A stretch of 64,000 nucleotides of DNA. Source: Tubulanus polymorphus. Its lineage: Eukaryota > Nemertea > Palaeonemertea > Tubulaniformes > Tubulanidae. Positions 44,632 through 55,562 of this stretch are shown in pieces; the stretch's first letter is position 1, and each line of letters starts with the position of its first letter. A program made the translations under genes and the position numbers. A model generated the notes under the pieces. It was given only the letters and a program-made list of their open reading frames with translations. It ran no database searches and was not told the origin of the DNA. The DNA lies in NCBI RefSeq assembly GCF_964204645.1, contig NC_134027.1, positions 15,240,485 through 15,304,484 of the forward strand, written 5' to 3'.

Positions 44632-45463
44632 TTTAGTCCACTTGGGACTTAAGTCCCAGCAGGATATTGCGTTCACTTTTCATCAGTCGTCTGTCTGTTC
44701 GTCCGTAGACAGAATCCAGTTGTTTTGAGAAGTTTTAAAGACACTTGAATGTAATCTACACTAGACTCATCTTCAACCCAAAAACTGGCCAGGTCAGATT
44801 CAAGATTGCCGAATTTGAAGACATTAAATGATCTTGATCTTTCTTATGTATTTGCATCCCTCAAGATGACCATCCTGTCACCTTTTTTGTACCCAAAAAT
44901 GTCAACTTCTGTCAATATTTTCATCTGAGTTCTGTACCTTTCTACTGGTTTGCCATTTCCATTGAAATTCATGATGACTATATTCTTTAGAAAGGGTTCT
45001 TCAATAATGTGACAGGTATTTTTGATCAGCCAATTATCATGCAATTGTTGGCCATCTTGGTGTCATCAGTACTCATTCGTAGGTGGAAAAGTTTTTCCAC
45101 ATTAAATTGATACCTAAGCATATTTTGTTAACACAATCAATTGAAAAAATGTAGTTCATGACATGATTTGATGATTGAGGTGAGTTTCAAGGGCATCGGT
45201 TTTGTAGGCCGATATGGCTACTAGGGGTCGAATAATACAATACATTTAGTATTTCTTTATTATACTCATACCTATGCATATTTTGTTACCACAATCAATT
45301 GCAGAGTTGTAGCTCATAACATGGTCTATGATTTTGGCGAGTTTTGTGGTCATTAGTTATTCTACATGGTCACCAGGAGGCGTTGAATATTGAAATTGTT
45401 AGATTGTTGAGCATTTGAAACTACTTTCTGAGTGGGCATGGTGTCCCTAAACCCCTAGTTTAA
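44632..45463 (+). repeat. Dispersed repeat family R1, copy D
   Basis: Head TTTTAGTCCACTTGGGACTTAAGTCCCAGC, two internal units, tail GGGCATGGTGTCCCTAAACCCCTAG. Confidence 0.8.
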
Positions 45464-45633
45464 CTTAATGTGAGGCTTTGGGCAGGTGTCCACCTGTGTA
45501 AAAAATAGAGGTTATCGACCATGAAATAAGGTGCCAGGTCAGCTAATTGAATTCCTTGTTAGCACGAAACAACCTGCAATTGATGGATTTTGTCAAAACC
45601 ATGTTTAATTGTTTTAACTGATGTATCTTGTAG

Positions 45634-45838
45634 GAATGTAAAAAAGACGAAGTAAATAACTATGGTTGTTGGGCAAGGACTGTCTATATTAGCTGGAACT
45701 TTTGCTGCACTATCTGCTCTCTTTGGAAAACTTGCAGTTGCTGGACAATTGACAAATCAAGTATGCATGGCTTTTGGTTATTATATGCAAGAAGAATGGT
45801 CCTGGACAGGATTTCTCAGCAAAACTAAGTGCAATTCG
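45634..45838 (+). CDS. Possible host exon: small membrane protein start
   Basis: Bounded by a good acceptor (ATCTTGTAG|GAATG) and a strong donor (AATTCG|GTAAGT). An in-frame stop precedes the Met at 45,662, so this would be the first coding exon. It encodes MVVGQGLSILAGTFAALSAL followed by FGKLAV, a Gly/Ala-rich hydrophobic helix, and ends with a Trp-containing loop (EEWSWTGFLSK). The pattern faintly recalls the N-terminus of TMEM42-type proteins, but I cannot confirm that. No following exon is recognisable before E4, so the gene may be broken by the element cluster or continue far away. Confidence 0.35.
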
Positions 45839-46836
45839 GTAAGTTTTCTTATTAACTGGACGATACGTTATCAAATAAGATAAAAAATCATTGTTGCATA
45901 TGACAAAAGAAGTCGAAATTTCTCATTTATGCGTTAATTTTCTTTGAAACCACGACACGATAACGGCGAATATTTACACGTTTCTACAAAATACAAGTAT
46001 TATAAGGGTAGGAAATATTCTAATGAAGTAGATTTGTATATAGCGCACTGACCAAGCACTGATACTCCGAAGAGCTCCAACGACCAAGTGCCAAAAATAT
46101 AACAAAAAAGCGGGCGTAAACTGGAAACGGATAAGCCAATAAACTTTGAGGCAGGAAAATAATAATAGGGGCCTACCAGAATACAACACAAACTACATAG
46201 AATACTGACAACAGAACAAACAAAAGAACAACCATCAACCGGTTTACGTCATATAAACAAATAACTTAACATTTAACTTGACTTCACAATCATTTTATCA
46301 TGGACTTTCGCTTTAACGAAGTCCATTTTTGCGATGCATATGATACTTGTTTTCTTAGATACAAAATAACTTGCAAAAAGGCTTTGTTTCTCTTAGTAAC
46401 TTCCGAAACAGTCGATGTAGTTATAAAATCTCTAACCGTATTAAATTGCGTTGGAAAGCGTTGATTATTTGTTGATTTAGTTAAATTTATTTGTGATTAC
46501 TACTACATTTCTTTTTCGTAAGAACATATAGGTTGTTATTTATATTCATGCACCACATAAATGTGCGTCATTCAGACTCACTGTTATTGTAGCTATGTAC
46601 ATGCATATGAAAAGCATGCCTCGCGTGTGGATTAGTTAAAGTTTTCCAAGGAACTGCAAATGATTTTAGAAAGCAGCCAGTATATTCTAGCACTTACGCC
46701 CCACCGTGGTAAATACTAATGACAAGCGCGCATATTCTAAATCTTTAAAGTAACGGGTAATGAAATCTTTCTAAATCATAAAGGTCCAGTCTGTGAACAG
46801 CTTTAAAAAGATTTAGTGTTGACAATCAGAAAGCAA
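45839..46836. other. No recognisable gene
   Basis: AT-rich. It contains a short perfect hairpin at ~46,299-46,325 (ATGGACTTTCG...CGAAGTCCAT). Text at 46,600-46,760 resembles 58,450-58,600 (AGTTTTCCA-GGAACTG), indicating an unidentified dispersed repeat. Confidence 0.4.
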
Positions 46837-47126
46837 CAGACATGAGAATTCCCCATAGATCAGTATTGAAAAAAAACAACCTTTTTTCCAAACATTCCAA
46901 AAATGATATAAAAGTATAGGGGGAGGGGGGTGATGATGGTCTCACCCAGCTGGTCCGGCGTGATTGGTAATCGGGTGAAACGTAAAAGCGTTCAGTGCCT
47001 GTCACAGCATAGTGATCTTCTTAGCGTTTCAATGCGTATTCATTGCAACACTGATTTTGTATCTACTACGATGTGTACATATTTTATCGATTGGTTGCAG
47101 GCACGCGTGACTGTAGTCATGTATAT
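46837..47126 (+). repeat. Truncated copy of CAGGGATGAG element
   Basis: Begins CAGACATGAGAATTCCCC and follows the full element at 53,044 (GTGATGATGG/GGTCCGGCGTGATTGG/AAAAGCGTTCAGTGCCTG) for ~285 bp, then stops exactly where E4 sequence begins. Confidence 0.75.
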
Positions 47127-47690
47127 ATGATATATAAAGGTGCTAGAAATTTAATAAGCGATTTAAAAATTTTAAAAGGTAAATATTATTATCATTTGGA
47201 TGGTGATTATTATATTGATATAACTATTAAAAGTACAAAACTAAATAAACTATTAGCAGAGTCATCTTTGAGAAAATTAGAAACATTTAGAATTAAAAGA
47301 ATTAGTAATAGTAATGAAATAAAAAACAGATACATAGTACTTTAGATACATCTCGTACTGGAACAAATCAAATGTAACTTTTATCAGAAAAAGGATTTCT
47401 TGGTTTATCTGATGAAGATTTAGAAACATTTCCTGAACGAGCATGTAGAGAAATTAAAGGTGTACAAATATCAGCTGATAAATTTGCACATGATATAATG
47501 ATTAGAGATTTAAAAATTAATACTTTAGAAAAAGAAAAAACTGATAAAATGAAGAATTAAAACAATTAATGTCTGATTAAGCTCAGCAAGTTATTGATGA
47601 AATTGAATATAGACAAAAAGAATTACGTTTAGAAAATGAAATTAATGATTTAAAGGATAATCTAGAAAAAGAGAAAAAAAGAAAAAACAA
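47127..47690 (+). pseudogene. Polinton coding remnant with coiled coil (E4)
   Basis: AT-rich coding-like sequence with several stops. The first part (47,140-47,345) reads as a Lys/Ile-rich segment (KYYYHLDGDYYIDI). The second (47,390-47,690) reads FLGLSDEDLETFP and then a long Lys/Glu-rich heptad-like stretch that leads into the hydrophobic-protein gene. I do not recognise the first part. The second is probably the upstream part of the gene whose C-terminal half survives in E3 at 26,795-27,219. Confidence 0.45.
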
Positions 47691-48144
47691 TGAACAAATA
47701 TGCTAATAATATTAAAAGATTAAAAGTTATTTTTAAAGAATTATTAATAAAACCAGATTCTAAACTATCGTTAAAAGATAGAATAAAATTATTATTTAAA
47801 TTAGAAGGTATCACAATTCCTTCAATTCTAACAGCTGTTCCTATGGTATTTACCACAATAGGTTTAGCTTTATCAAATTCACTAAATTCTACACCAAATC
47901 CTAAACCATGATAATCCACCGAGTAATAATTCAATACAAGATAAAGTGAAGGAAGGTATAACGAAATTAGCAAAATATCTATGGGAACTATCTAAAACAT
48001 CTGCTGCAGCCTTACCCGGAGTTGTAGCATAATTGTTGGTTTTGTTTTAAAATCTGCTGGAAATATTCTCAACTTTGCCGCTGAACATATAATTTTATTG
48101 ATGGGTTTCGTCGTCAGACGAACCCATCTATGGCATCGTCGTCA

Positions 48145-48176
<32 letters not shown>

Positions 48177-49377
48177 GATGTTTCTTTATGACACGATTTA
48201 AGCTGTTTGTGTGGACCGACAATTCTGTAATTTCACACAGGTATTCTCTACTTGATGTAGATGGTGCAGCTTGGTTTATATTTGATTCTGATGGTTATAA
48301 GTGCTCTAATTTGGTTAAAAGATAATTAACGTTACTCGCTAGTTCAAGCCGCTGTATAGCGCGTTGCTACGACGACGCTCGATCAACATACTGGTACTCG
48401 CTGTGTAATACTGAACACGTATATACCTGTAGTTATTGATCGTACTAGCACCGGTTTTAGATAGCGCGCGCGCTGATCGGTCTTAACACTTCTCGGAACA
48501 ACTGTGCTAAATGCTGAGAGGCCGAATCTATGCGCAATCATTTATTGGGCTCGTCACATTTGATAGTGAATGGATAAATAACCGGTGTCAATGACGGTCG
48601 CTACTCCCCATCAGTATAACTCATCAGTATAAGAAATAATTCTTTCGAGTTTTTTTTTCAATCCCCGAAGTTGTTGTTACTATGTTGACCTCGCCGTTTT
48701 ATAAGCTTACCGATGATTCTTCTAGTATTTTCAGGGTCACAAGACATGACGAAGTCGCAAAGTTTTGTACAAATTTCACGAAACAAACAATTATTTAGGC
48801 GGCACCTGATCTATTGATTAATTATGATAAATAATGTTTATTTCATTAAAAATTTGTTTTATTCAAACACTACTTTCATCGCACTAGCGTGATCGGTAGG
48901 CCCTACTATTCTACGGTAGGCCATGGACTCTTTCATGTGGTAGGCCTATTACAAATGATACAATCCGCGTGTCCGTGAATAAGTGTGAGGAGCATCGAAA
49001 CTAATCTGTCACAAATAATAGATAGAAAACAATACCTTAAGAGGTTAACTTTTATTAACATCATTACCAAATCAAAACCTGCACATCCTATCATAAATAG
49101 AAATTCTAAGAATTTATTTCAAAGAATAATGAATTACGTCTAAATATTGGGATTCGAACTCGTAGCATCGATTCAGGTGCCTTTCCCAAAGCGGTTATCC
49201 CGCGGGGAAAACCCATTACTATTAATATCGAGAATCGCCTTTTTGACAGCGAGTTCGGTGAATGAAACAGAAACAATTACACAGAAACCCATCATGGAAA
49301 GTTTCTTTCTGGTTTTTAATAACAGTTGTTAGTGCTATTATTTTTGGGTTAGTAAACATAATCCAAAATGAATAATT
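47691..49377 (+). pseudogene. Hydrophobic Polinton protein, split by insertion (E4)
   Basis: Starts MNKYANNIKRLKVIF and carries the lysine-rich N-terminal part absent from E3, then TAVPMVFTTIGLALSNS. A frame change near 47,910 precedes the Pro/Asn-rich linker and the LPGVV-type hydrophobic segment. After 48,098 an insertion interrupts the gene; coding resumes at 49,295 with FWFLITVVSAIIFGLVN. It shows that the third hydrophobic segment, separated by a stop in E3, belongs to the native protein. Confidence 0.65.
48099..49294. mobile_element. 1.2-kb insertion with TGATGGGTTTC inverted ends
   Basis: Left TGATGGGTTTCGTCGTCAGACGAACCCATC (itself a hairpin), then a CTGTCTGTC microsatellite; right ...CAGAAACCCATCA. 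It lies inside a Polinton gene whose two halves flank it. No transposase frame is visible, so it is non-autonomous. On the minus strand at 49,149-49,207 GAGTTCGAATCCC resembles a polymerase III B box. Confidence 0.65.
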
Positions 49378-49395
49378 AATTTTTCTCTTAAATAA

Positions 49396-50590
49396 ATGAG
49401 TGGGAGTTATATAAATCCTTCTAAGAATTCTAGAATATCAAATGCTATAAAAGCAGAGAGATCTCATCATATAATTACTCATAATCCTTCTAATATTAAT
49501 CCCGATGAAACTTTATAAGTTAGAATCCCTCGATTAACACAAAATACATTTTATGTTCCAGATAGTATTTATTTATCAGCTGATATAAAAGTAACTGGCC
49601 ATGATAATAATTATGTTGTCGATAATGTTGGAAGATATTTAATTAAAAAAATTAACTATAAAGATTGGTCCGGAGACTATTTTTTCATTAGATGATTATA
49701 ATTTATTTATGCATTATAAAGATTTATGGTTAACTAAAGAAAATAGAAAAAATATGATATTTCAAGGCATCCAATCCTTAAATCAAAATGAATTAAGATC
49801 AGACGCTAATGATAAAATAGATAATGCTGCAGATAATTTGATTAAAAAGATTTATGGAAGCAAATATAAAATTCCATTAGACTTTGAATTGATAAATAAT
49901 AATGCACCTTTATATAAATATGCTATACAAGAAGATATTATATTCGAAATAACATTTGCTCCTGTTAATGAAATTGTATTATCAAGTGTAGTTAAAGATA
50001 TGGGCTATAAATTGTCAAATATATGTTTAGAATATGATACAGTAACTGATGAAAATATTTCAAGTATAGTTCAAACTCAATATAATTAAGGATTTTCATT
50101 ATAATATGATTATATTGATAAATTTAAAATGATGAAATATTTATGAGAATATTAACTTCCCAATAAGATCTATTAAAGGTATATTAATATTTTTTACCAT
50201 TGCAACATATTCTAATGGTGCAATAAATGTTGATAATTATTATGATCCTGCAATATCAAAAGTAGAAATAACTATCAAAGGTATAGCAAATACAATATTT
50301 TGTCAGGGAATGAGAATGATTGATCAGTGGCCAGAAATTAAAAAACATTTTATGAATGAAAAAAATAAACTCTGAAGATTGTAATATTAATCAAGCAATA
50401 AATATGCATTATGGTTAGATTTTAGAACAACGGAGGATAACTTATTACATGGATCTGGGAAAAAATTACAAAACACAAAAGATGGAATACAATTATTCAT
50501 GAAAAAGAAAAAGGGCTTAAATTATAAAATGTAAATTTTATTATATCTGACGCGCAATTAATTATTTTGAATTCTCAATTAGATAGTGTT
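49396..50590 (+). pseudogene. Polinton major capsid protein, copy 1 (E4)
   Basis: Starts MSGSYINPSK at 49,396 and aligns with the E3 capsid gene to its end. It keeps the bases that E3 lost near codon 20. A stop replaces the codon after NPDETL (near 49,518). Frame changes occur near 49,650 and near 50,088, and several more follow. The best open piece is 49,709-50,089 (MHYKDLWLTKEN ... IPLDFELINNNAPLYKYAI). It is too damaged to encode a full protein. Confidence 0.85.
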
Positions 50591-50639
50591 ATGTATTAAA
50601 ATTTTAATTTTAATAAAACTTTTTATAATAAATAGAAGG

Positions 50640-51353
50640 TGGAATATATGAAATACAAACTCCAAGTGAAATGATATCGGATATATATTATGTAATACCT
50701 TATGTATAAAGTAAGTATTTTGGAGAATTCTTTAATCAACTCAAATATAGAATAAGTAAAATAGAAAAGAATATTGAAACTGAAATAGAAGATACTAATA
50801 AAATTGAATCTAATAATTATGAAAATATAGATGTTATTCCTTCTACATCAAATAATGATAATTATAATACAAGGATCGAACCTGATAACAAAACCAAAAA
50901 GACAAATGAAAATATTGTGACGTATGTAAAGAATATAAAAGTTATAAGAATTGGGCAACTTATGTTAATTCACTCAAGCATAAGAAAAATAAGAATATAA
51001 ATGAATTGAATAATAATATGATTCAATTGAATGATAATTATGATAATGCTAAAGAAGATAATAATAATGATAAATATTGTGAAGAATGTGATAAATATAT
51101 AAGTCGTAGTATTTTTTCAAAACATAAATTAACTCCAATACATTTAGATAATGTAGAAAGAAATATATGTGAAAAGTGTAATGTTGTTGTATTACCTAAA
51201 GATAAAATTAAACATGATAATTCTATTGAACATAAAATAAAAGCGATTGCTTCAAAACACCTTTATAGAGTACCATCTGTATTTTTTCATATCGAAAATA
51301 ATAATCATAGGAAATTATATAGATTAATTTCTAATCGATTTTGTAAGAAATAA
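50640..51353 (+). pseudogene. Two-finger zinc protein, partly open (E4)
   Basis: The clearest frame is 51,006-51,353, 115 residues, with CEECDKYISRSIFSKHKLTPIH and CEKCNVVVLPKDKIKH...H, two C2H2-like fingers. Upstream text from 50,640 (KYFGEFFNQLKYRISKIEKN) belongs to the same protein in a shifted frame. No counterpart exists in E3, although its fingers resemble in style those at the PolB N-terminus. The last codons lie in the left arm of a hairpin. Function is unknown. Confidence 0.5.
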
Positions 51354-51441
51354 TCAAAATGTAGTATTATCAGATATTACATCTGATAATACTACATTTG
51401 GATTATTTCTTACAAAATCGATTAAAAATTAATCTATATAA
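51310..51441. repeat. Near-perfect hairpin across two frames (E4)
   Basis: ATATAGATTAATTTCTAATCG...TAGTATTATCAGAT pairs with ATCTGATAATACTA...CGATTAAAAATTAATCTATAT: arms of ~60 bp, loop ATTAC. The arms encode the end of the finger protein on one side and the start of the next frame on the other, so one arm is an inverted copy of the other. Confidence 0.85.
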
Positions 51442-51840
51442 TCGTTGGACAAATGTAAATAAATATCCAGATGATTGTTCAGGTATACTTTATTTAATCA
51501 AATTTGAAAAGAGAGATTTTTTAACAGAATTGAAAAAAGTTGCTGCTAATGATGATAAAAGTGATAACTTTGATAACATAATTCAATATTACAGTTATGA
51601 AGATTTTTCACAAGATTTTATAAATGAAATTAAAAATGATGCAAAAAATGAATATAAAAATATAAGTGAAGATCAATTAAATCAATATATCTATTTAAAT
51701 TATGAATTGTTTGCTAAAGGTTTGATGGCTACCGATAGTTATCATACCAAACAATTAGGTGAAGTTGAAGGCAATAGAAAATAAGAAGAATTAAGAGATG
51801 CATGGCACAAATTGTGGTTAGAATTAGAATCAGAAAAGTA
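51398..51840 (+). pseudogene. Unknown protein fragment (E4)
   Basis: An open frame of 128 codons to 51,784, then a stop and further coding-like text (ELRDAWHKLWLELESEK) to 51,840. It is charged, with no recognised domain. The apparent Met lies in the hairpin arm and is probably an accident; the segment from about NVNKYPDD on looks like genuine coding sequence. A short TGxMATDSYHTKQLGEVEGNRK tail precedes the stop. Confidence 0.4.
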
Positions 51841-51846
51841 ATTTAA

Positions 51847-52485
51847 AGGGCACATGCCCACTAAATAGAATATCATATAAAAGTTATTCTTTAAAGTAAT
51901 ATGTTCACAAATTATAAATATGCTACTGATTTCAATTTTAGTTTAGCCTTCTCTGAGAAATAAGACTTTTAAATCGGCAACTTCAGCACATGCACACTGT
52001 TATTGTTTATGTGTGCAGGTGCGTGTTTCTGACGTCATCTTTGTTGAACGCTAACTGTTTCCAGTCATTTCACTAGACATTGCAAAGGTCATTTTATCGT
52101 CTCGGAAGATTTTTAGAATTAATGAATTCTAAACTATTGTATATGTTGGTGCCGTCATATATGACATGATTAACATATATTAGTGGGTGTACTATATAGC
52201 TGTGATTAAAGCAAACAAATGATGTTGATTTTATAGATTTTATATAGGCTACTGCGCACTGTGAGCATACACGTGCTTTTGTTTATAACAAAGATACCGT
52301 CAAAAATAGCGCCAACTGCGGGATGTAGGTGAACTACGTAAACAAAGTCAAGAATAATTAAATGTCTAATTTAGAGCTAATCTGTCATCTTTTTTCGATC
52401 AGTCACATCTCAGGTTGTTATTTGTATACAAAAGTAGCATTTGGTTTACTAATCACGAAAGTACAATTTATTGGGCATGTGCCCT
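51847..52485. mobile_element. Non-autonomous element with TTAA duplication
   Basis: Ends AGGGCACATGCCCA and TGGGCATGTGCCCT are inverted, and TTAA flanks both (51,843-51,846; 52,486-52,489). 639 bp without a coding frame. TTAA points to piggyBac- or Kolobok-type mobilisation; the ends do not match the piggyBac copy at 61,228. Confidence 0.75.
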
Positions 52486-52569
52486 TTAAAATATGAATAT
52501 AATACCCTTCTATGTCTTTATGTCTTTAGTTCTTTTAGTACATAAACAATAAATCTTTATATTATTAGT

Positions 52570-53960
52570 ACTTTTGGGTTAGTAAACAAGATCCAAAATG
52601 AATAATTAATTTTTCTCTTAAATCAATGAGTGGGAGTTATATAAATCCTTCTAAGAATTCTAGAATATTTAATGCTATAAAAGCAGAGAGATCTCATCAT
52701 ATAATTACTCATAATCCTTCTAATATTAATCCCGATGAAACTTTATAAGTTAGAATCCCTCGATTAACACAAATTGATAATTATTATAATCCTGCAATAT
52801 CAAAAGTAGAAATAACTATCGAAGGTATAGCAAATAAAATATTTTGTCAGGGAATGAGAATGATTGATCAGTGGCCAGAAATTAAAAAACATTTATGAAT
52901 GAAAAAAATAAACTCTGAAGATTGTAATATTAATCAAGCAATAAATATGCATTATGGTTAGATTTTAGAACAACGGAGGATAACTTATTACATGGATCTG
53001 GGAAAAAATTACAAAACACAAAAGATGGAATACAATTATTCATCAGGGATGAGAATTCCCCGCGGATCCGCGGTTTCCCGCGGATTTCAGTATTGAAAAA
53101 TATCAATTTTCCAAATAGTCCAAAAATGATGTAAAAGTATGGGGGGGGGGGGTGATGATCTCACTCAATTGGTCCGGCGCGATCGGTAATCAGGTGAACC
53201 GTAAAAGCGTTCAGTGCCTGTTTTACTTATCGTCACGTAAAAGTATCGCATTTCAATGCATATTCATTGCAACACAGTGATTTTGTATGTACATTTGTAC
53301 TACGATGAGTGTGTATGTATTTTATCGATCGGTTGCAGACACGCACGCACAGCAACAGTAGTAACGTATATAGGTCTACTTACTGTTGCTGCGTGTGTGT
53401 GGCGAACGCTTTCGGATATTATACACTACTTGGTGATGATTTTTAGTGAGCATTCATCGGCGCATTTTTACTGCAATAATTCAGGGCTCGACCCGTAATG
53501 CATGAGATGCTGAATGTCATCAAATGAGGATGTACCACATTGGAACTAGCCATTACCTTCCAAAATATAATAGTCGTTCATGGGTTCAAGATCGCTCTAA
53601 GTGCTCGGAAAACGTATTTAATTTCTAAAATTTTCTTGGGGCAGGGCCCCCAAACCCCCCCGAAATAGCTTCGCGCCTTCGGCGCTCGCTAGTGCTGACG
53701 GCTACGCCGTCAGCTTGTTCGCGTATGTCACTCAAGAAAAATAACCCGCGGATTTTACAGGTCGGCGTTCTCATCCCTGATTCATGAAAAAGAAAAAGGG
53801 TTTAAATTATAAAATGTAAATTTTATCATATCTGACGCGCAATTAATTATTTTAAATTCTCAATCAGATAGTGTTATGTATTAAAATTTTAATTTTAATA
53901 AAACTTTATAATAAATAGAAGGTGGAATATATGAAATACAAACTCCAAAACGTTGTTTTT
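52570..53960 (+). pseudogene. Polinton major capsid protein, copy 2, internally deleted (E4)
   Basis: Repeats 49,346-50,640 almost base for base, including the same stop after NPDETL, so it is a duplication made after that lesion. About 680 bp (the middle of the gene) are deleted at ~52,773. The tail is split by the CAGGG element at 53,044-53,779 and resumes to ~53,960. Confidence 0.8.
53044..53779. mobile_element. CAGGGATGAGAA...TTCTCATCCCTG element
   Basis: 736 bp with 12-bp inverted ends and an exact 6-bp duplication ATTCAT (53,038-53,043; 53,780-53,785). Copy 1 of the capsid gene at ~50,500 gives the empty site. CAGGG...CCCTG ends resemble hAT-type MITEs, but the duplication is 6 rather than 8 bp. 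A G-run and an ACGCACGCAC tract lie inside; no transposase. Confidence 0.8.
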
Positions 53961-53989
53961 CAATTCTGTTAAATTCTGTTATTAGTAAA

Positions 53990-54300
53990 ATGAAATAGAA
54001 CTACTAAACTACTAAGGAGATAAAGACACACACACATATATATATATATATTACTGTTTCAATAATAATATTTATTCTTCTGATAGATTTATTTTATATT
54101 AATCATCAATAATATTTATTTATATCACAGATTTATTATATATATTTGATTCAGTAATGATAAATCTATGTGTCTTTATTGTCTTCAGTAGTTTTGTAGT
54201 TTTAAAAATAATTTAAATCAGGATGAATAAAATTAAGATTCATTCTTTATGTACTAAAAGTACTAACGACATAAAGACACAAGGGGGTATTAATTTAAAT
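53990..54300. repeat. AT-rich palindromic blocks in E4
   Basis: Same phrases as at 18,801-19,429: ACTACTAAACTACTAAGG, GTGTCTTTATTGTC, TTTATGTACTAAAAGTACTAA and ATTTGATTCAGTAATGATAAATC. A short TA microsatellite lies at 54,037. Confidence 0.7.
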
Positions 54301-54465
54301 TATGTAATATTTATTCATATATTGGTTGAAAATTGTATAAATAATATTTATTTAAAAAAGAGGGTTTTAAGTATTGAGGTATCTAATACGTATCTAATAC
54401 ATAAATGCTTAAATTATGATTTTATTTTATAAATTTATATTCATATGGAAAATGAAGCCTCACCC

Positions 54466-55023
54466 TTATGATTTAGAACCTTTATTACTTTTTAATTTAT
54501 TCATATATTCATCATGTGTTTCGTAGGTATAATTTGATTTTCTTCCAATGATTTTTGCATAGATTTTCTAGTTTTATTGTAGAATAATACTAAAAATTTT
54601 ATATTCTCCCTAAAATCTTTAACAATTGAATTATATTTTTGATTTAAAACCCATGTTGTTATCCCAAAATATCTCCCAGAAAAATCTAGATAACATAATT
54701 CACTTGCTCTAACTTGTAAATTTGCACAATCATCTATAATGAATAATGTATTTGAACCTTTATAAATATCTAATGCAATTTTAATACGATTAGCTAAATT
54801 TTCTTTTACTGTTTTAGGATCTAATATAATAAACTTTTTTATCTTAACTATCCCTATTATACGTTTTATTCATTTCATAAGTAGGGCAGAATAATATTAT
54901 ATTATCAAAATGATTCTTATAAACAGTTTCTAACAAATCTAATATAAAATGTGTTTTACCACGGTTTGTTACTCCAGTTACTAACATATTACGTGGTTCA
55001 AATATAAATAAATCTTTATTCAT
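54466..55023 (-). pseudogene. DNA-packaging ATPase (E4)
   Basis: Homologous to the E3 ATPase from the start codon (55,021-55,023) to an early stop at 54,466. Walker A reads GVTNRGKT here: the middle Cys of E3 is Arg. The sense codons after Walker A show what the E3 stop replaced. The frame changes near 54,845. The Walker B-equivalent text (NTLFIIDDC) is kept. The orientation is opposite to the capsid remnants of the same element, unlike in E3. Confidence 0.8.
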
Positions 55024-55061
55024 TTATTCTTTTAATTTTACTAGATAAAATCCATTCATTA
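55024..55061 (-). pseudogene. Integrase C-terminal relic (E4)
   Basis: About a dozen codons (EWILSSKIK-type) match the last residues of the E3 integrase chromodomain region. They stop abruptly where the DDE transposase fragment starts at 55,062. Confidence 0.65.
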
Positions 55062-55562
55062 GATTTATGATGGAACAGAAATACCAATAAAAAAACCAAA
55101 ACATTCGACCTATTCGACCTATAAAAACAGGAATACTGTTAAAATTCTAGTTGGTGTGACACCAGGTGGACTCGTTAGTTATTTATCTGATGCGTAGGGA
55201 GGCTCGGCAAGTGACCGTCAAATCTGTGAAAGAAGCAACCTGGCAAATATGTGTGACCCAGGTGTTCAATTATGTCCGATAAAGGATTTAATGTCCAAGA
55301 CTTGTCCATACCTTCAAATGTTACTATAAATATACCCAAATTTTTCAAGAAAAAAAATAGGATGTCTGCCAAGTCTGTAGTTAGTGATAGAAGAATAGCA
55401 AGCAAACGTGTCCATGTTGAAAGGATTATTGGACTAGCCAAAACCTTCAAAATTTTAACTACTCCTCTTAACAATACTGAATCAGGATTGGCTGATGCAA
55501 TAGTAACTGTGTTTTTCTTTTTGTGCAATTTCAAAAAATCTTTTGTTCCTCTGGATGCATAA
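55062..55562 (+). pseudogene. DDE_4-type transposase, C-terminal fragment
   Basis: About 165 codons. It starts within the catalytic core at DGTEIPI (first acidic pair), then ILVGVTPGGLVSYLSDA, where a TAG interrupts (~55,194), SDRQICER, a frame change near 55,265, MSDKGF (second Asp), and finally HVERIIGLAKTF (the conserved Glu) before the stop at 55,562. The N-terminal domain is missing. This matches the DDE superfamily endonuclease type (PF13359) used by harbinger- and IS4EU-like elements; the YqaJ neighbour favours the latter. Confidence 0.75.

Larger units (their letters stand above)
47127..55061. mobile_element. Polinton E4, rearranged and decayed
   Basis: Contains relics of Polinton genes in an order unlike E3: hydrophobic protein and capsid on plus, a zinc-finger gene on plus, then packaging ATPase and an integrase C-terminus on minus. 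Neither terminal repeat is identifiable. Three insertions interrupt it (48,099-49,294; 51,847-52,485; 53,044-53,779), and the capsid region occurs twice. It shares AT-rich palindromic blocks with E2. Left and right edges are set by truncated neighbouring transposons. Confidence 0.8.

Noticed and set aside
48098-48325. Open frame with a Cys/Val/Leu-rich start on plus strand
   Set aside because: It is produced by a hairpin and a CTGT microsatellite at the head of a repeat.
49149-49207. tRNA gene on minus strand
   Set aside because: Only a B-box-like GAGTTCGAATCCC is convincing; no cloverleaf can be drawn.
55100-55130. ATTCGACCTATTCGACC resembling the paired Polinton end motif, as a possible E4 terminus
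   Set aside because: The bases are codons of the DDE transposase fragment (HSTYSTYK), which is continuous across them.
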